Assembly: GCF_017639205.1 (NCBI RefSeq)
Contig: NZ_CP071139.1
Coordinates: forward strand, 7,625,501-7,689,500
Length of the DNA: 64,000 nt
DNA from: Streptomyces nojiriensis
GTDB lineage: Bacteria; Actinomycetota; Actinomycetes; Streptomycetales; Streptomycetaceae
Direction of reading: 5' to 3'
In this document: piece by piece, positions 53,924-63,640 of the stretch
Numbering within the stretch: the stretch's first letter is position 1
How the letters are laid out: every line of letters begins with the position of its first letter
The notes under the pieces: model-generated
Database searches by the model: none
Told to the model about the DNA's origin: nothing
The model's input: only the letters and a program-made list of their open reading frames with translations
Translations under genes and position numbers: made by a program

Positions 53924-53976
53924 TTCCGGCGGTCCCGTACGGCACCGGGCCGGAAACCGGTGTGCCGTATCCGTCG

Positions 53977-55122
53977 TCAGCCCGAGACGGCCTTGGCCCA
54001 GTTGCGGTTGACGGTCTCCTTCGCCTTGTGCTGCTGCGCCTCCGTCGGGAACGACGGCGTGCCCTCGACCGTCGGCAGGTTCTCCGCGGCGGCCTTGTCG
54101 AGGGTGCCGTCTTCCGCCATGGCCTCCATGAGGACGGGGCGTGCGTAGGCGCCGAGCCGGATGTTCTGGCCCTCCGGGCTGAAGACGTACTCCTGCCACA
54201 GGCGTGCCGCCGCGGGGTGCGGGGCGTCCTTGTTCACCCCGTTGGCGTAGAACTCGGCGAAGCTGCCGTCGAAGGGGATGGCGGTCCGCCAGTCGACGTC
54301 CGCGCCCTTCCTGCGGAATTCGTCGGCGTATCCGAGGTTGAGGAAGTCCCAGTCGATGCTGATCGGGGTCTCGCCCTTCTCGATCGTGGCCGGGGTGGAT
54401 TCGACCGGGATGAAATTGCCGCTCTTGCGGAGCTCGGCGAAGAAGTCGATCCCGGGCTGGATGTCGTCGAAGGAACCCCCGTTCGCCAGGGCCGCCGCGT
54501 ACACGCCGGCGAAGGCGGAGCCGGACTTGGTCGGGTCGCCGTTCAGCGTGACCTTGCCCTTGTACTCGGGCTTGCGCAGATCGGCGAAGGTCGCGGGGCA
54601 CGTCTCGACGCGCTTGGCGTCACAGCCGATCGAGACGTAGCCGCCGTAGTTGTTGTACCAGCGGGCGTGCGGGTCCTTCTGGTCCTTGGGGATGCTGTCC
54701 CACGGCACGACCATGTACGGGGCGAGCAGGTCCTGCTTGGCCGCGGACCGGGCGAAGGAGCCACCCACGTCGATCACGTCGGGGGCACGGCCGTCGTGCC
54801 GGTGCTCCTTGATCGCGTCGATCTCGTCCTGGCTGGTGCCGTCCGGGTTCTCCACGGTGACCTTGATCCCGTACTTCTTCTCGAAGCCGTCGATCAGTGC
54901 GCCGTAGTTGGCCCAGTCGCTGGGGAGCGCGATCGTGTTGAGCGAGCCCTCCTTCTTCGCCGCCGCGGTCAGTGCCGCCATGCCGCCGGCGTCCGCGGCG
55001 GAGGTGGCCACCGCGGGTGCTCTGGGCACGGCGGTGGGCTTGCTCCCACAGGCGCCGAGGGGCGCCGCCGCGAAGGCCAGGAGGGCGGCGACGGCGGCTG
55101 TCCGGAGACGAGGTGCGGGCAC
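53977..55122 (-). CDS. ABC transporter solute-binding lipoprotein (PotD/AfuA-like), orphan
   Basis: The 381-residue protein has a lipoprotein signal with lipobox LGAC (Cys25). The mature part has the periplasmic binding fold of the iron/polyamine/thiamine group: LNTIALPSDWANYG near 61, VIDVGGSFA near 115, PEYKGKVTLNGDP near 187, SIDWDFLN near 254. The ligand may be a polyamine or a ferric or other small cationic solute. No permease or ATPase gene adjoins it, so it works with a distant transporter or has another role. GTG 55122 is the start used. It is convergent with the HisC-like gene. Confidence 0.85.
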   Translation of the reverse strand: MPAPRLRTAAVAALLAFAAAPLGACGSKPTAVPRAPAVATSAADAGGMAALTAAAKKEGSLNTIALPSDWANYGALIDGFEKKYGIKVTVENPDGTSQDEIDAIKEHRHDGRAPDVIDVGGSFARSAAKQDLLAPYMVVPWDSIPKDQKDPHARWYNNYGGYVSIGCDAKRVETCPATFADLRKPEYKGKVTLNGDPTKSGSAFAGVYAAALANGGSFDDIQPGIDFFAELRKSGNFIPVESTPATIEKGETPISIDWDFLNLGYADEFRRKGADVDWRTAIPFDGSFAEFYANGVNKDAPHPAAARLWQEYVFSPEGQNIRLGAYARPVLMEAMAEDGTLDKAAAENLPTVEGTPSFPTEAQQHKAKETVNRNWAKAVSG

Positions 55123-55270
55123 AAAGGCTCCATGGCGGGCGGTCGCGTACCGGTCGAGACCAGCGTACGTTCAGTGGCCCCGGGCGCGCAGTCCCAGCCC
55201 GCGGTGTCCGCCGCGTTTCCTGCGGCCGGGCCTCCCGTGGCTGCCGTACCGGCAGGTTCTCGGCGCGGTC

Positions 55271-58114
55271 TCAGAGCGGCTCGTCGTCCCACCCGGCCAG
55301 GAGCGCCTCTTCCGGGATCATCGCCGCCGGTTCGCCCGCCTCGTGGACGGCCTGCTCACTCCAGATGATCTTGCCGCGATCCGTGTAGCGCGTACCCCAG
55401 CGCAGCGCGAACTGCGCGACGAGGAACAGGCCGCGGCCGCCCTCGTCGGTGTCTTCGGCCCGGCGCAGGTGGGGGGAGGTGCTGGACCCGTCGGAGACCT
55501 CGCAGACCAGGCTGCGGTCGTACAGCAGCCGCACCCGGATGGGCTCGGTTCCGTAGCGGATGGCGTTGGTGATCAGTTCGCTGAGGATGAGCTCCGTGGT
55601 GAAGGCGATGTCTTCGAGGCCCCACTCCGCGAGCCGCCGGGCGCAGGCGTTCCGCACCCGGGACACCGCCGCAGGATCGGGCGGCACGTCCCACTGGGCG
55701 ATCCGCTCGGGGTCCAGCCGGCGGGTGCGGGCCACCAGCAGGGCGACGTCGTCGCTGGGCCGGGCGGGCAGCATCGCGTCGATCACCGCGGTGCAGATCT
55801 CCTCCGGGGTACGGGAGGGCCCGGCCAGGGCGGTGCGCAGCGCCGCCAGCCCCGCGTCCGGATCGCGGTCGCGGCTTTCGATCAGCCCATCGGTGAAGAG
55901 CGCCAGCACGGAGCCCTCGGGCAGGGTCAGCTCCGCGGTGTCGATGGGCAGCCCCGCGCCCAGGCCAAGCGGAGGGGAGACCGGCACCTCGGGGAAGGTC
56001 ACGGTGCCGTCGGGCAGGACCAGGGCGGGGCCCGGATGCCCGGCGGTGGCGGCCGTCACGCGTCCCGAGGCGGGGTCGTAGACGGCGCACAGGCAGGTGG
56101 CTCCGGTGATCCCGCCCCACTCCTGCTCGTCGGTGTCGATATGGGCGACCAGCTCGTCCAGGTGGCTCAGGAGCTCGTCCGGAGGCAGGTCGAGGGTGGA
56201 GAAGTTGTAGACCGCGGTCCGCAGGCGACCCATGGTGGCCGCGGCGTGCAGCCCGTGGCCGACGACGTCGCCGACCACCAGCGCCACCCGGGCACCGGGC
56301 AGGGGGATGACGTCGAACCAGTCGCCTCCCACGGCCTGGGCCGCCAGATAGCGGTGCGCGACCTCGACGGCGGACTGCTCCGGTACGCGCCGGGGCAGCA
56401 GACTGCGCTGCAGGGTGTCGGCCACGGTGTGCTCGCGGGTGTAACGGCGGGCGTTGTCGACGGACAGTGCCGCCCGGGCGGTCAGCTCCTCGGCGAAGGA
56501 CACGTCCTCCTCGTCGAACGACGGGGAGTCCGGCCCCCGCCAGTAGCCGGCCATCCCCAGGACGACGCCCCGGGCCCGCAGGGGCACGGCGATCAGTGAG
56601 TGGATGCCGCGGTCCAGGATCCGCAGGGAGTTCTCCGGGTCCTGGGTCCGCCAGAGCTGGGCGGTCCGCAGGTCCGCCTCCAGGACCGCACGGCCGCCGG
56701 CCAGCCCGGCGGCCATCGGGCTGGTGGGAACGAACCGGACCAGTTTGCCGACGGGGTACAGCGGGTGCTCGCCGTGCAGGCCGACGGCGGCGGTGCGGCG
56801 CATCTCGGTGTTCAGCTCGGGCGGCTCCTCGCCGCGCAGCACCGGGTCCAGCAGGTCGACCGTGACGATGTCGGCGAACCGCGGGACCGCCACCTCGGCC
56901 AGTTCCTCCGCGGTGCGCTCGACGTCCAGGGTCGTGCCCACCTGGACCCCCGCGTCGTAGAGCAGCTTCAGGCGCTCGCGGGCCACCTCGGCCCGGCCAG
57001 ACAGGGCCCTCAGCTCGGTGGTGTCGCGCAGCGTGACGACCGTACCGGCGGACCCGTACGGGGCGGTGGGCCGGATGTTCACCGCCAGTAGCCGATCGGC
57101 CGCCATGTGCACCTCGTCGGTCACGGAACGGCCCGACGCGATCGGCTCGGCGATCCCCTCCTCCAGGCCCAGGTCCGTGACCTGGAGCCCTTCCGCGTCC
57201 GCCGGCAGATCCAGCAGCCGGCGCGCCTCGTCATTGGCCAGCAGCAGCCGTCCGCCGGCGCCGACGATCAGCACGCCCTCCCGGACCGCGTGCAGCACCG
57301 CGTCGTGGTGCTCGTACATCCTCGTCATCTCGGCCGGTCCCAGGCCGTGGGTCCGGCGCAGCAGCCGGCGGCTCACCAGAGCGGTGCCGCCCGCGGACAG
57401 GGCGAGCACCGCGGCCGCGCTGCCCAGGACGACCGGCAGCTGCCCGTTCAGCATGTTCTGGACGTTCTCGACCGTGACCGGGGAGGAGACGATCGCGACG
57501 ACCTTGCCGTCTGCGGCCTTCACGGGGACCACCGAGACCACGGACTGCCCCAGGGACCCGGCGAACGTCTCGGTGAAGGACCGGCCGGCCGCCGCCTTGG
57601 CGAAGGGACCGACGACGTGCTTGCCGATCTGCCGCGGGTCGCTGTGGGCGAGGGTGACCCCGTCGAGCGTGTACACGTTGATCCCGTCGACCCCGGCGAT
57701 CTTCGCGGCCGCCTGGGCGCTGGGCTGGAGCACCGCGCTGGGGTGGGGGCTGCGCACGGCGGCGACGATCCCAGGAGACTCCGCGAACGTCCCGGCGGCG
57801 GCGAGGGTACGGTTCCGGGCGTCCAGCATGGCGGCGCTCCGTCCCTGCACCACGAGCGCCACGACCGCGGCGGCGACGAGAAGGACGACGACGGCCAGCT
57901 GGAGGAGGAACACCTCGCCGGCCACGCTGCGCGCGCTCAGCAGGGAGGACAGGCGCTGCGGCCGCCGCCGCACCCCTTCCTTGGGGGGCGGAGCCTGGTC
58001 CTGGCGCTTCTGGCGCTCCTGGCGGTGCTCTGGGAGAGGGGGCCGAGAGCGAGCGGAGGAGCTCATGCCCGAACCGAGCAGCCAGCGCCGGATTTCTCCC
58101 AGATAGTTGCTCAT
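55271..58114 (-). CDS. SpoIIE-type PP2C phosphatase with sensor, PAS, GAF and histidine-kinase-like ATPase domains
   Basis: The 947-residue membrane regulator has a basic cytosolic N-terminus, TM1 about 66-90 (VFLLQLAVVVLLVAAAVVA), an extracytoplasmic sensor about 90-225, TM2 about 226-247, PAS about 270-390, GAF about 390-560, and PP2C/SpoIIE (QAVGGDWFDV, VGDVVGHG, LFTDGLIESR) about 580-800. A C-terminal HATPase_c of the anti-sigma kinase type (ELITNAIRYGTEP, GGRGLFLVAQF) completes it. Such proteins reset anti-sigma-factor antagonists, so it probably acts in a sigma-factor partner-switching pathway responding to an external signal. The start ATG 58114 is a choice; ATG 58066 is an alternative. 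The frame upstream of 58114 looks non-coding. Confidence 0.87.
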   Translation of the reverse strand: MSNYLGEIRRWLLGSGMSSSARSRPPLPEHRQERQKRQDQAPPPKEGVRRRPQRLSSLLSARSVAGEVFLLQLAVVVLLVAAAVVALVVQGRSAAMLDARNRTLAAAGTFAESPGIVAAVRSPHPSAVLQPSAQAAAKIAGVDGINVYTLDGVTLAHSDPRQIGKHVVGPFAKAAAGRSFTETFAGSLGQSVVSVVPVKAADGKVVAIVSSPVTVENVQNMLNGQLPVVLGSAAAVLALSAGGTALVSRRLLRRTHGLGPAEMTRMYEHHDAVLHAVREGVLIVGAGGRLLLANDEARRLLDLPADAEGLQVTDLGLEEGIAEPIASGRSVTDEVHMAADRLLAVNIRPTAPYGSAGTVVTLRDTTELRALSGRAEVARERLKLLYDAGVQVGTTLDVERTAEELAEVAVPRFADIVTVDLLDPVLRGEEPPELNTEMRRTAAVGLHGEHPLYPVGKLVRFVPTSPMAAGLAGGRAVLEADLRTAQLWRTQDPENSLRILDRGIHSLIAVPLRARGVVLGMAGYWRGPDSPSFDEEDVSFAEELTARAALSVDNARRYTREHTVADTLQRSLLPRRVPEQSAVEVAHRYLAAQAVGGDWFDVIPLPGARVALVVGDVVGHGLHAAATMGRLRTAVYNFSTLDLPPDELLSHLDELVAHIDTDEQEWGGITGATCLCAVYDPASGRVTAATAGHPGPALVLPDGTVTFPEVPVSPPLGLGAGLPIDTAELTLPEGSVLALFTDGLIESRDRDPDAGLAALRTALAGPSRTPEEICTAVIDAMLPARPSDDVALLVARTRRLDPERIAQWDVPPDPAAVSRVRNACARRLAEWGLEDIAFTTELILSELITNAIRYGTEPIRVRLLYDRSLVCEVSDGSSTSPHLRRAEDTDEGGRGLFLVAQFALRWGTRYTDRGKIIWSEQAVHEAGEPAAMIPEEALLAGWDDEPL

Positions 58115-58595
58115 CAGTCCATTTTCTAACCTCTGCGCGCTGTCGGCAGCGGCAACCCGGCCGGAGGCTCCGAGCGGCTCGATCGACCGCAGGTGGACGG
58201 TCAGGGCATCGGACCAGGTCGGGCGGGGTCGGCCACTGCCGCCGGCCGGCCGGCCGCCGTGCGGTGCGTGCAGGAGTTGTGCTCCTGGCCGAAGGGGCGG
58301 TCGCACCACGCCTGCGGCCCGCCGGCGCGTCTGACCGACGCTCACCGGCACGAGCGAACAAGCGACTTCGCGGGGGGCGGGTCGGTGATCCCCACCCCGG
58401 TCCGGTGCTCGCTCCCCTCCGGCACGCGCTCCCCATGAGCCCGCCCCCGGAGGGGAAGGGCGCGGTGCGGGTGGTCGGCGGCCGTCCGTTCGCACGTGTT
58501 CGGACCACCCGGTAACGTCGACTACGTGCGTTCCGCCCATACCGCCGCAGCGTGGCCCGGCGGTCAGCCGTCGATCGGCAGAGGAACGGGATCAC
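58115..58595. other. Divergent intergenic region
   Basis: A 481-nt gap separates the leftward phosphatase and the rightward hydrolase-like frame. It must contain the phosphatase promoter. I see no convincing gene, hairpin or repeat. Its open frames have ordinary GC-bias composition and no ribosome site. Confidence 0.5.
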
Positions 58596-59435
58596 ATGGC
58601 AGAGCACAGCTACCGTGACGGGATGGCGGTCGCCGGGGCCGGCAGGGCCGCCGCGGCACGCTTCGTGCCGGGGCCCCGCCCCAGGACGCCTGAGCCGATC
58701 GAAGCACTGGCCGCCGCACGGTGCGGATTCCTGGAGGCCCCCGAGAACCGGACCCGTCCCGGCGGCCGGACCATCCGGCCGGCCGCCGCCCAGCGCGGCA
58801 ACCTCTACGACCAGCCCGATCCCGCCTGCCCGGAGCCGGACCGCTTCAACACCACGTCCGTAGCGCTCCCCTCCTGCGCACCGCGGACGCAGCGGCTCAT
58901 GCTCGACGCGGTGAAGCGGTGCCGGGACCGCCTGACGGCCGACGGAACCGACCTGAGCGCCCACAACACCACCGAGAACGCCGCCGACTTCGCCGACCTG
59001 CGCACGGCGCTCGGCATCGGGCGGTGGAACGTCTGCGGTGCCCCGTCGCGGTCCGTCCCCCCGCCCTTGGCCCGGGCCCGCGCCGTCGGCTCGGCCCAGG
59101 TCGTCGGCCAGACCGCCCACGGTCTGACGAATTCGGTGGTGTGCGGCGAAGAACGGGTGCCGGACCACTCGCCGTCCGACGTGCCGAACGCGGGCCGCAG
59201 GGCTTGCGCCAACGGGGCCTTCGACATGAAGACCGGAGCGAGCCGGGCGCAGCGGACGGCCCGGACACTGCCCCGGTCGACCACCGCGCAGCTTCCCGGC
59301 ATCGGTCACCGGTCGGTCCCGCAGTCGCCGCGCGCCCAGAAGGCGCCGGCGCCCTTCCCGGCCCGCCCGACCGTGCCCGGCACCGCGTGTGTGGCGGGCC
59401 TCGGGTGGGAACCGTTCACGATCACCCCGAAGTGA
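58596..59435 (+). pseudogene. Decayed paralog of the adjacent secreted alpha/beta hydrolase
   Basis: The 279-residue frame is a shrunken copy of the protein encoded at 59448. PRTPEPIEALAAARCGFL, PENRTRPGGRTI, DLSAHNTTENAADFADLRTALGI-WNVCG and the C-terminal PTVPGTACVAGL each align in order with the intact neighbour. In the nucleophile turn the neighbour has GISYGTH, but here it is GAPSRS, so the catalytic serine context is lost. About half of the catalytic domain and the signal peptide are missing. The frame has stayed open, so the losses were in-frame or recoding deletions. It may express a small inactive protein but is best read as a degenerating duplicate. Confidence 0.72.
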
Positions 59436-59447
59436 CCGGGAGGGCAG

Positions 59448-61022
59448 ATGCCACGCCCACACGTACGACGGCTGCGCTCCAGGTCGGCCGCGGCGGCGAC
59501 CGGAATCCTCGTCACCGGCCTGCTCGCGGCGCCCGCGGGCGCGCAGGGCGAGACGCCCGGAGGTGCGAGCGGCACGGTCGCCCGCACCGTGGGGGACGCC
59601 CGCTACGAGCCCGGCCCCTGCCCGAAGACGCCGGAGCCCGTCCCCGAACTCGAAGGGGCCCGCTGCGGAACCCTCACCGTGCCCGAGAACCGCGCCAGGC
59701 CGGGTGGCCGAACGATCAAGCTCGGTGTCGCGATCGTCCCCGCGGCCGCCGCCCACCCGAAACCCGACCCGATCCTGTGGCTCTCCGGTGGACCCGGTGA
59801 CGACGCGGTCGGTGCGGCGGAGCGCGCGGTCGACGGCGGCCTCAACCGCGACCGGGACGTGATCCTCATGTCCCAGCGCGGAACGTACTCGGCCGACCCG
59901 GCCCTCATGTGCCGCAACATCGACGAGTTCAACGCGCGTGCGGTCGGCCTCGTCTACGACGCGCCCTCCACGGAGCGCGCACACGTCGGCGCGACCAAGG
60001 CCTGCCGCAAGAAGCTGGCGGGCACCGGGGCCGACCTCGGGGCCTACAACGACATCGAGAGCGCCGACGACTACGCGGACCTGCGCACCACCCTGGGCCT
60101 CGACAAGTGGAACGTCTTCGGCATCTCCTACGGAACCCACCTGGCGCTCGCGTACATGCGCCTGCACCCGGAAGGCATCCGGGCGGTCGGCCTCGACGGC
60201 ATCCTGCCGCCGTCCAGGGCGAGCGCGGCGGCGACATGGAACAGCGCCCGAGAGGGCCTGGACGGTCTCTTCAAGGCGTGCGCCGAACAGCCGGCGTGCA
60301 ACCGCAGATATCCCAACCTGTCCGCCACCTTCGACCGCCTGGTCCGTGAACTGGAGGCCAAGCCGGTCACCACCACCGTCACGCTCCCCGACAGCCCGAA
60401 GCCGGTGAAGGTCGTCCTGGACGGCGGAGCGCTGCTGAACTGGATGGTCTCCGCCACCCATGTCGCCCCCGGGGTCCCCCGCTCCCTCGACGAGCTGGCC
60501 CACGGCAATCCGCAGCGCATCGCCGAGCAGTGGGCGGCGAGCAGGTTCGGCCCCCAGGCCATCGGCCGGGTCTCCCACGGTCTCGCCTACGGCGTCTTCT
60601 GCAGCGCGTGGGTGCCGTACGAAACCGTCACCCAGGCCGTCCGGGCCGCCCACGAAGCGTTCCCGGGCTTCCCCGCCTCGGTACTGGCCCAGGCGCCGCA
60701 GCTTCCCTTCCTCCGATCGGACTGCGAGGCCTGGCACATCCCGGCGGCCCCCGGGTCGATCCGGGACGTCACCCGCAGCGACATCCCCACCCTCGTGCTG
60801 TCGGGCGGCTTCGACTCCCAGACCGGCGCCGACAACGGCCCGTACGTCGCCCGGACGCTGCGCCGTGCCACCGTCGTCACCATCCCCTACGCGCCCCACG
60901 TGGTGTTCGCCGCCTCGAAGTGCGCGCGAACCATCACCTCCTCCTTCTTCGACACCCCGACCGCCCCGGACACCGCGTGCCTCAAGGACCTCAAGCCCCC
61001 GAAGTTCGAGATCGCTCCCTGA
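59448..61022 (+). CDS. Secreted alpha/beta hydrolase, tripeptidyl-aminopeptidase (TAP)-like
   Basis: The 524-residue protein has an Arg-rich Sec/Tat-like signal (RRLRSRSAAAATGILVTG, cleavage after AQG or GAQ near 38). Next comes a lid segment with RCGTLTVPENRARPGG, the oxyanion strand WLSGGPGDDA near 105, the nucleophile motif GISYGTHLAL near 225, and the TAP-like C-terminus ending in a conserved Cys pair (SKCARTI, DTACLKDL). The acid is probably in GGFDSQTG near 450 and the His in YAPHVVF near 483. It should cleave peptides or esters outside the cell. ATG 59448 follows GGGAGGGC. The beta-lactamase-family gene lies 17 nt downstream. Confidence 0.88.
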   Translation: MPRPHVRRLRSRSAAAATGILVTGLLAAPAGAQGETPGGASGTVARTVGDARYEPGPCPKTPEPVPELEGARCGTLTVPENRARPGGRTIKLGVAIVPAAAAHPKPDPILWLSGGPGDDAVGAAERAVDGGLNRDRDVILMSQRGTYSADPALMCRNIDEFNARAVGLVYDAPSTERAHVGATKACRKKLAGTGADLGAYNDIESADDYADLRTTLGLDKWNVFGISYGTHLALAYMRLHPEGIRAVGLDGILPPSRASAAATWNSAREGLDGLFKACAEQPACNRRYPNLSATFDRLVRELEAKPVTTTVTLPDSPKPVKVVLDGGALLNWMVSATHVAPGVPRSLDELAHGNPQRIAEQWAASRFGPQAIGRVSHGLAYGVFCSAWVPYETVTQAVRAAHEAFPGFPASVLAQAPQLPFLRSDCEAWHIPAAPGSIRDVTRSDIPTLVLSGGFDSQTGADNGPYVARTLRRATVVTIPYAPHVVFAASKCARTITSSFFDTPTAPDTACLKDLKPPKFEIAP

Positions 61023-61039
61023 GAAAGAGGGTGGTGTCC

Positions 61040-62137
61040 GTGAATCGCACGGTGTCGTCGTGCACCGCCGCGGGCGCCGTGGTCGCGGCCGTCCTGGCCG
61101 GTGTCGCACACCCGCAGGCGTACGCGGCCGGCGGCGACCGCGACGAGCGCAGCGCAGCGGTCCTCCGGGAACTGGTGCCTTCGGCCGACGGCCCGGGCTG
61201 TGCGGCAGCCGTCGGCAGACGGGGAAGCGTCGTCTGGGAGGCCGGGAGAGGGAAGGCCGATCTGACCACCGGTCGCACCATCACCCCGAAGACGGTCTTC
61301 GACATGGCGTCCAACTCCAAGCAGTTCACCGCGGACGCCGTCCTCCTGCTGGCGGGACGGCACCGACTCGCGCTGAACGACCCCCTGTCCGCATACCTCG
61401 ACGACCCGCCCGCCTGGACGCGGGACGTCACGCTGGGCGACCTGATGCGCCACACCAGCGGCATCACCGACTACCAGGATCTGCTGGAGGCCAAGGGCAT
61501 CGGGCTGACGGATCCGGCCGGCCAGCAGGAAGCCATCGCGGCCATCCTCGCCTCGCAGCCGGAAGAGCCGCCGGGCAAGCGGTTCTCCTACTCCAACTCC
61601 AACTACGTCCTCCTGGCGCACGTGGTCGAGAAGGTCACCGGCAAGCCGTTCCCGGCCTTCCTCCAAAAGGAGTTCTTCACCCCGCTGCACCTGCGCATGA
61701 CGCTGTCCCCGGCAGTGGACGTTCCCGGCAAGGCGAAGTCGTACGACGAGAAGGACGGCTCCTTCCGCCCCGATTCCTCCCCGTGGAAGCAGTACGGAGA
61801 CGGCTCCGTCCAGACCACCCCCGGAGAACTCGTCCGCTGGGCCGACAACTACCGCACCGGCCGCATAGGCGGCGCGGAACTGCTCACCGGAGTCACTCAG
61901 GGAGCGGTGAGCGTGGGTGACGTCCTGCGGCAGCGCGGAATCGAAGCAGGGCGGTACGGGGCCGGAATCCTCCTCCTCCCCGACAAGAGCCTGGTGCACC
62001 GCGGCGACTGGGAGGGATTCCACAGCACCTTCAAGGTGAGCCCGGACCGCAACACCGCCGTGACCGTCGTGTGCAACGTGAATTCCCCCGACCATTTCCG
62101 CGCGGCCGACCAACTGCTGAACATATGGGCCAAATGA
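61040..62137 (+). CDS. Secreted serine beta-lactamase-family hydrolase (class C/D-Ala-D-Ala peptidase-like)
   Basis: The 365-residue protein has a signal peptide (SSCTAAGAVVAAVLAGVAHPQAYA). The catalytic SNSK tetrad (SxxK) is near 93, the Tyr in FSYSNSNY near 180, and a C-terminal HRGDW region replaces the KTG triad (HxG form, as in EstB and D-aminopeptidases). The family covers beta-lactamases, esterases and D-amino-acid peptidases. The HxG form makes an esterase or peptidase more likely than antibiotic resistance. GTG 61040 is chosen because AAGAGG lies 9 nt upstream. Two earlier in-frame GTGs (61031, 61034) are too close to that site. Confidence 0.84.
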   Translation: MNRTVSSCTAAGAVVAAVLAGVAHPQAYAAGGDRDERSAAVLRELVPSADGPGCAAAVGRRGSVVWEAGRGKADLTTGRTITPKTVFDMASNSKQFTADAVLLLAGRHRLALNDPLSAYLDDPPAWTRDVTLGDLMRHTSGITDYQDLLEAKGIGLTDPAGQQEAIAAILASQPEEPPGKRFSYSNSNYVLLAHVVEKVTGKPFPAFLQKEFFTPLHLRMTLSPAVDVPGKAKSYDEKDGSFRPDSSPWKQYGDGSVQTTPGELVRWADNYRTGRIGGAELLTGVTQGAVSVGDVLRQRGIEAGRYGAGILLLPDKSLVHRGDWEGFHSTFKVSPDRNTAVTVVCNVNSPDHFRAADQLLNIWAK

Positions 62138-62314
62138 ACGGGAGACATCGTCCATCGTCCGGTCAGAGGGAACCAACTGGCACAGGGGTCGGGACCGTCT
62201 GCTCGTGTCGGCCGGAATGGCCGGCTCCTCGCGGGCCCGACCTCGTACGATTGTTCTCCGCTCGTCACTCGACGGCATGAGCACGGACGCCGGACAGTTG
62301 TCACCGATGCCGTT

Positions 62315-62851
62315 GTGGGACAGAGTCGAGCAGTGATCGAGTTGCACGTACTGACGGTGGACGACTGGCGCCTGTGGCGGGAGTTGAGGCTGGCTGCGCT
62401 TGCCGAGGCACCGCATGCCTTCGCGTCCACTCTCGCGGACTGGCAAGGGAACAACGATCGTGAGGAGCGCTGGCGGGCCCGGCTCGCCATTCCCGGCTCC
62501 TACAACGTCCTCACACTGCTGGACGGCGAGCCGACCGGGATGGCCAGCGGGGTCCTCGGGCCCGAGGAGGGTGTCGTCGAGCTGATCTCCCTGTGGGTCG
62601 GCAAGGCGTCTCGGGGGCAGGGGCTGGGGGATTACCTGGTTCAGGCGATCGTGCGGTGGGCCGGGCGGGGCGGGGCGGAGCTCGTTCGGCTCGCGGTCTC
62701 GTCCACCAATACGCATGCCATCGCGCTGTACCGGCGCCACGGTTTCCGGGACACCGGACGGTTCGGCGACACCCTGCCCGACGGGGCCACAGAGCACATC
62801 ATGGAGAAACGCCTCTCGTCGGGGAGAGCTTCTGAGGGAACGACGGCCTGA
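62315..62851 (+). CDS. GNAT-family N-acetyltransferase
   Basis: A 178-residue GNAT with the acetyl-CoA loop in SRGQGLGDYLV near 98-108 (the Q/RxxGxG/A form). The preceding strand is VELISLWV, and NTHAIALYRRHGF near 132-144 is the classical C-terminal motif B. The substrate is unknown; the family ranges from protein N-termini to small amines. GTG 62315 is listed; GTG 62333 begins six codons later and is equally plausible, since neither has a strong ribosome site. It is convergent with the cupin-like gene at 62870. Confidence 0.85.
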   Translation: MGQSRAVIELHVLTVDDWRLWRELRLAALAEAPHAFASTLADWQGNNDREERWRARLAIPGSYNVLTLLDGEPTGMASGVLGPEEGVVELISLWVGKASRGQGLGDYLVQAIVRWAGRGGAELVRLAVSSTNTHAIALYRRHGFRDTGRFGDTLPDGATEHIMEKRLSSGRASEGTTA

Positions 62852-62869
62852 CGCCGGGCCGACGAGGGC

Positions 62870-63595
62870 TCAGTCGAGCTTGCATGCCGCAGAAGCCGGC
62901 TGCCCCTTGGCCAGGAAGATCGTCTGAGCCATCATCCTGTAGCCGGTGATGCGTTCCCGCAGGGTTTCGATGGACTCCTCGGGATGGACGGAGTCGATGA
63001 CGGCGTGCGGCCCGTGCGCGTTGAACTGATGGCTGACGCCCCGGGGGATCTGCATGTCCGCCCAGGCGTTCTCCGGGACCACGAGGTTGTAGCGAGTACG
63101 GCGTGTGCCTTCGGGAGCGCCGGGCGCGGCATCCTCGAACATGTCGGGCCGGAACGGCGTGACACCGTCGACGTGGTTCACGTCGATGGGGGAGAGGCTT
63201 GACACTTGGATGCGAGTCGCCGGACCGGTCATCATGCGTACGAAACGCAGCCCGGTGTGCAGATGCATCCGGGAGCAGATGTCCCGTTCGACAACATCGT
63301 AGAAGTCCATGAGATAGCGGTCGGCGAAGAAGCCGTCGAAGGGGGCGGCGAGCATGTAGACGTCGCCTTCCTCGAACGTCTGCGCGCGCTGAATGCCGTC
63401 ACCGTCCCGAGTGGTCGTGGCCGGACTGCGGTGGGCCGCGCGCACCACACCGCTGAGCGCCGTGGTCACGGCGAGGGCCGCCTCGGGGGACAGGCGGACG
63501 ACGGGAGTGACACGACACCGGCCAGGGTCGCTGAAGCGCGCCATGTCATGGACTTCGTTCTCGTCATCGGGTGTGAACTTCATGACCTGGGTCAT
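62870..63595 (-). CDS. Conserved hypothetical protein, cupin-like
   Basis: The 241-residue protein has a C-terminal half with a cupin look: RMHLHTGLRFVRMMTG near 110 and NAWADMQIPRGVSHQFNAHGPHAVIDSVHPEE near 178-210. The His residues in HLH and SHQF could be metal ligands. The N-terminal 80 residues are not recognised. No enzyme activity can be given. It lies 45 nt downstream of the truncated methyltransferase gene on the same strand, and the two may form one operon, since the cupin-like protein's ATG at 63595 follows GAGGGTTCTC. Confidence 0.62.
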   Translation of the reverse strand: MTQVMKFTPDDENEVHDMARFSDPGRCRVTPVVRLSPEAALAVTTALSGVVRAAHRSPATTTRDGDGIQRAQTFEEGDVYMLAAPFDGFFADRYLMDFYDVVERDICSRMHLHTGLRFVRMMTGPATRIQVSSLSPIDVNHVDGVTPFRPDMFEDAAPGAPEGTRRTRYNLVVPENAWADMQIPRGVSHQFNAHGPHAVIDSVHPEESIETLRERITGYRMMAQTIFLAKGQPASAACKLD

Positions 63596-63640
63596 GAGAA
63601 CCCTCCTTGTGATGGCGCGACGCTCGAATCGCGCCTCCTG

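Noticed and set aside
57231..61109. A long minus-strand open frame spanning the phosphatase gene, the divergent gap and the hydrolases
   Set aside because: It crosses three real genes in another frame and shows no recognisable domain.
61040..62137. True beta-lactamase resistance gene
   Set aside because: The KTG box is replaced by an HRGD-type segment and the neighbour is a secreted peptidase-like hydrolase. A peptidase/esterase of the same family is more likely.
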